A stretch of 8,616 bases of DNA from Microbacteriaceae bacterium (GTDB lineage Bacteria; Actinomycetota; Actinomycetes; Actinomycetales; Microbacteriaceae), in the NCBI GenBank assembly GCA_947455385.1, contig CANGNR010000048.1, positions 1 to 8,616 of the forward strand, given 5' to 3'. The notes under the pieces are model-generated. The model saw nothing but the letters and a program-made list of their open reading frames with translations, had not been told where the DNA came from and searched no databases. Position 1 is the stretch's first letter. Each line of letters begins with the position of its first letter. Made by a program: the position numbers and the translations under genes. Below are positions 6,462 to 8,616 of the stretch, one piece after another.

Positions 6462-8616
6462 CCCACGAGGATGCCGCCAAGCGCGTTGCCGAGCTTGTCG
6501 ATGAGATCAATCGTCACCGGCGCGCCTATTACGAAGGCAACACGGTGCTCGTCAGCGACGCCGACTACGACGCCATGCTGAAAGAACTCGAGCGCCTCGA
6601 AGCAGAGTTTCCTGATCTAATCACGGGCGACAGCCCAACCCAGACGGTCGGTGGCGTCGCCAACCAGGTGTTTTCGCCGGTGGCTCACGCGGCCCGCATG
6701 TGGTCGCTAGACAACGTGTTTAGCGACGACGAGATGCGCGAGTGGCTGGGCAAGGCAACTGGGCCTTATCTCTGCGAACTCAAGATCGACGGCCTCGCGA
6801 TCAACCTGCGCTACGAAAACGGCATCCTAGTTTCGGCTGCCACTCGCGGCGATGGCGTGGTCGGCGAGGACGTCACTCAGAACGTTTTGACGATTGAAGG
6901 AATCCCCAGGAGGCTCGACGGCGGTGGCCACCCGCCGCTCGTTGAGATCCGCGGAGAGATTTTCTATCGTCTCGCCGATTTCGACAAACTCAACGAGTCG
7001 CTGATTGCCGAGGGCAAGGCGCCGTTCGCAAACCCACGCAACTCTGCCAGTGGTTCGCTGCGCCAAAAAGACCCCAAGGTCACCGCTAGTCGACCGCTGC
7101 GCATGCTCGTGCATGGCATCGGTGCCTGGGATGACGCCCCACTTCGCAACCAGAGCGAGCTCTATGGTCTGCTAGCTTCGTGGGGGCTACCCACATCCGA
7201 GCGCTTCAGGGTGGCGAATACCGCCGACGAGGTGCTTGCCTACATCGCCGAGTTTGCGGCCAAGCGCCACTCGCTCGAGCACGAAATCGATGGCGTGGTG
7301 GTCAAGGTTGACGCCCTGGCCGCCCAGCAGGAGCTTGGCTTTACCTCGCGCGCGCCCCGCTGGGCCATCGCCTACAAGTACCCACCCGAGCAGGTCAACA
7401 CCAAGCTTCTCGACATTCGCATCGGCATCGGCCGCACCGGCCGCGCAACCCCATACGCGGTGGTGGCTCCCGTGAAGGTCGCTGGCTCAACCGTTGAGTT
7501 CGCAACCCTGCATAACCAGGATGTCGTCAAGGCTAAGGGCGTGTTGATCGGCGACACCGTCGTGCTCCGCAAGGCCGGCGACGTGATTCCCGAGATTCTC
7601 GGCCCCGTGGTGCAACTTCGCGACGGCAGCGAGCGCGCGTTCGTGATGCCGAGCGAGTGCCCGGCCTGTGGTGCGCCACTCGCACCGTCGAGCGATGGCG
7701 ACGTCGACCTTCGTTGCCAGAACGCCGCTGGTTGCCCAGCTCAGCTCACCGAGCGAGTCGCCTACATCGGCTCTAGGGGGGTGCTCGACATCGAGGCTCT
7801 CGGCTACGTGGCAGCGGCTGCACTGACTCAACCACTTGACGCCGAAACTGCGCCGCTCAAAAACGAGGCCGATCTCTTTGACCTCACCCTGGATTCGCTG
7901 CTGCCGATTCGCGCGCACGTTCTCGACCCAGACACCGGTCTGCCGAAGCTAGACGAAGAAGGCAACCCCAAGATCGTCGATTTCTTCAAGAAGAAAGACG
8001 GGTCGCCAGCCGAGGTCGCGCTCAAGCTGCTCAAGAACCTGCAAGACGCAAAGTCGCGGCCGCTCTGGCGCATCCTGGTTGCCCTCTCGATTCGTCACGT
8101 CGGGCCGGTGGCCTCGCGCTCGCTGGCGGCGCACTTCGGCTCGCTCGATCGCATTTTCTCTGCCACCGAAGATCAGCTATCTGCGGTCGATGGCGTGGGG
8201 CCGATTCTAGCCAAGTCGCTCAAAGAGTGGATCTCGGTCGATTGGCATCGAGAAATCCTGGAGCGCTGGGGCAAGGCAGGTGTTTTGCTCGAAATACCTG
8301 GTCACGAAGGCCCAGGCCAGGCGATTGCCGGCGGTGGAATCTTCGCGGGCATGAGCATCGTTGCCACGGGTTCGCTAAAGAGTTTTACTCGCGAAGAGAT
8401 CGAAGAGGCGATCATCTCTAACGGCGGCAAGGCCGCATCCAGCGTCTCAAAGAAGACAAGTTTTGTTGTTGCGGGAGAAAACGCCGGCTCGAAGTTAGCC
8501 AAAGCCGAAGAACTCGGTGTCGAGGTTATCGACGAGGATGAATTTCAGCGCCGCCTAGCATCAGCTGGCGAGTCGAACGCCTCGGCCGAGACGGCCGCCC
8601 CTGCCGAAACCACACC
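6458..8616 (+). CDS. ligA: NAD+-dependent DNA ligase LigA (3' end beyond window)
   Basis: LigA seals nicks in duplex DNA using NAD+ as AMP donor, joining Okazaki fragments and completing repair. The 719 codons in the window cover every domain. The Ia NAD+-binding part includes HRRAYYEGNTVLVSDADYD (from residue 20). In the adenylation domain the AMP-accepting Lys109 is in ELKIDG, followed by ATRGDG, EIRGE, ANPRNSASGSLRQ, EIDGVVVK and WAIAYKYPPEQ. The OB fold is around LDIRIGIGRTGRATP. A four-cysteine zinc finger has Cys401, 404, 420 and 426. Helix-hairpin-helix repeats run from about 546 to 600, and a BRCT domain from about 628 to 700. A low-complexity Ala/Glu/Ser/Thr tail then runs off the edge, so the missing part is probably only this tail. 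A stretch near residues 489-520 is inserted relative to E. coli LigA. The GTG start overlaps the mnmA stop (GTGA), is preceded by GGTGG at 4 bases, and places the family N-terminus correctly. Translation is probably coupled to mnmA. Confidence 0.96.
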   Translation, partial: MTHEDAAKRVAELVDEINRHRRAYYEGNTVLVSDADYDAMLKELERLEAEFPDLITGDSPTQTVGGVANQVFSPVAHAARMWSLDNVFSDDEMREWLGKATGPYLCELKIDGLAINLRYENGILVSAATRGDGVVGEDVTQNVLTIEGIPRRLDGGGHPPLVEIRGEIFYRLADFDKLNESLIAEGKAPFANPRNSASGSLRQKDPKVTASRPLRMLVHGIGAWDDAPLRNQSELYGLLASWGLPTSERFRVANTADEVLAYIAEFAAKRHSLEHEIDGVVVKVDALAAQQELGFTSRAPRWAIAYKYPPEQVNTKLLDIRIGIGRTGRATPYAVVAPVKVAGSTVEFATLHNQDVVKAKGVLIGDTVVLRKAGDVIPEILGPVVQLRDGSERAFVMPSECPACGAPLAPSSDGDVDLRCQNAAGCPAQLTERVAYIGSRGVLDIEALGYVAAAALTQPLDAETAPLKNEADLFDLTLDSLLPIRAHVLDPDTGLPKLDEEGNPKIVDFFKKKDGSPAEVALKLLKNLQDAKSRPLWRILVALSIRHVGPVASRSLAAHFGSLDRIFSATEDQLSAVDGVGPILAKSLKEWISVDWHREILERWGKAGVLLEIPGHEGPGQAIAGGGIFAGMSIVATGSLKSFTREEIEEAIISNGGKAASSVSKKTSFVVAGENAGSKLAKAEELGVEVIDEDEFQRRLASAGESNASAETAAPAETT

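Noticed and set aside
7487..7918. 143-codon open frame on the minus strand inside ligA
   Set aside because: It is antisense to the OB fold and zinc finger of LigA, whose frame is unbroken and strongly conserved.

Overview
The window looks like chromosomal core DNA from a high-GC actinobacterium, most likely a member of the Micrococcales/Microbacteriaceae. The grounds are the GlgE maltosyltransferase (typical of Actinomycetota), the sequence character of MnmA (an RGCCTIEDS-type stretch) and of LigA (actinobacterial OB-fold wording, an acidic insert before the helix-hairpin-helix region), frequent GTG starts, and strong G/C preference at third codon positions. This placement comes from remembered family features, not from a database search.

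Layout: five protein-coding genes fill almost everything, in two divergent groups. Leftward (minus strand), glgX (2001-4052) is followed after a 57-base gap by glgE (1-1943, cut by the left edge before its C-terminus). Rightward (plus strand), a cysteine desulfurase gene (4182-5345), mnmA (5355-6461) and ligA (6458 to the right edge) lie head to tail with a 9-base gap and then a 4-base GTGA overlap. A 129-base divergent intergenic region (4053-4181) separates the groups and should hold the promoters for both. There is no RNA gene, mobile element, CRISPR array, pseudogene or gene-free stretch above 300 bases.

Function: the left pair handles alpha-glucan metabolism. GlgE extends linear alpha-1,4-glucan from maltose-1-phosphate, and GlgX cleaves alpha-1,6 branches. 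The right group begins with a sulfur-transfer pair: the desulfurase takes sulfur from cysteine as a persulfide, and MnmA uses it to make 2-thiouridine at position 34 of certain tRNAs. The third gene, ligA, encodes the NAD+-dependent replicative DNA ligase and appears translationally coupled to mnmA without an obvious biochemical link.

I see no undescribed multi-gene system here. The points most worth a second look are: a TANNNT hexamer placed exactly 6 bases before the start codon of three of the five genes, as expected for leaderless mRNAs; replacement of a conserved PLP-contacting Gln by Ala in the desulfurase; a 7-bp inverted repeat close to the glgX start; and a roughly 30-residue insert in LigA.
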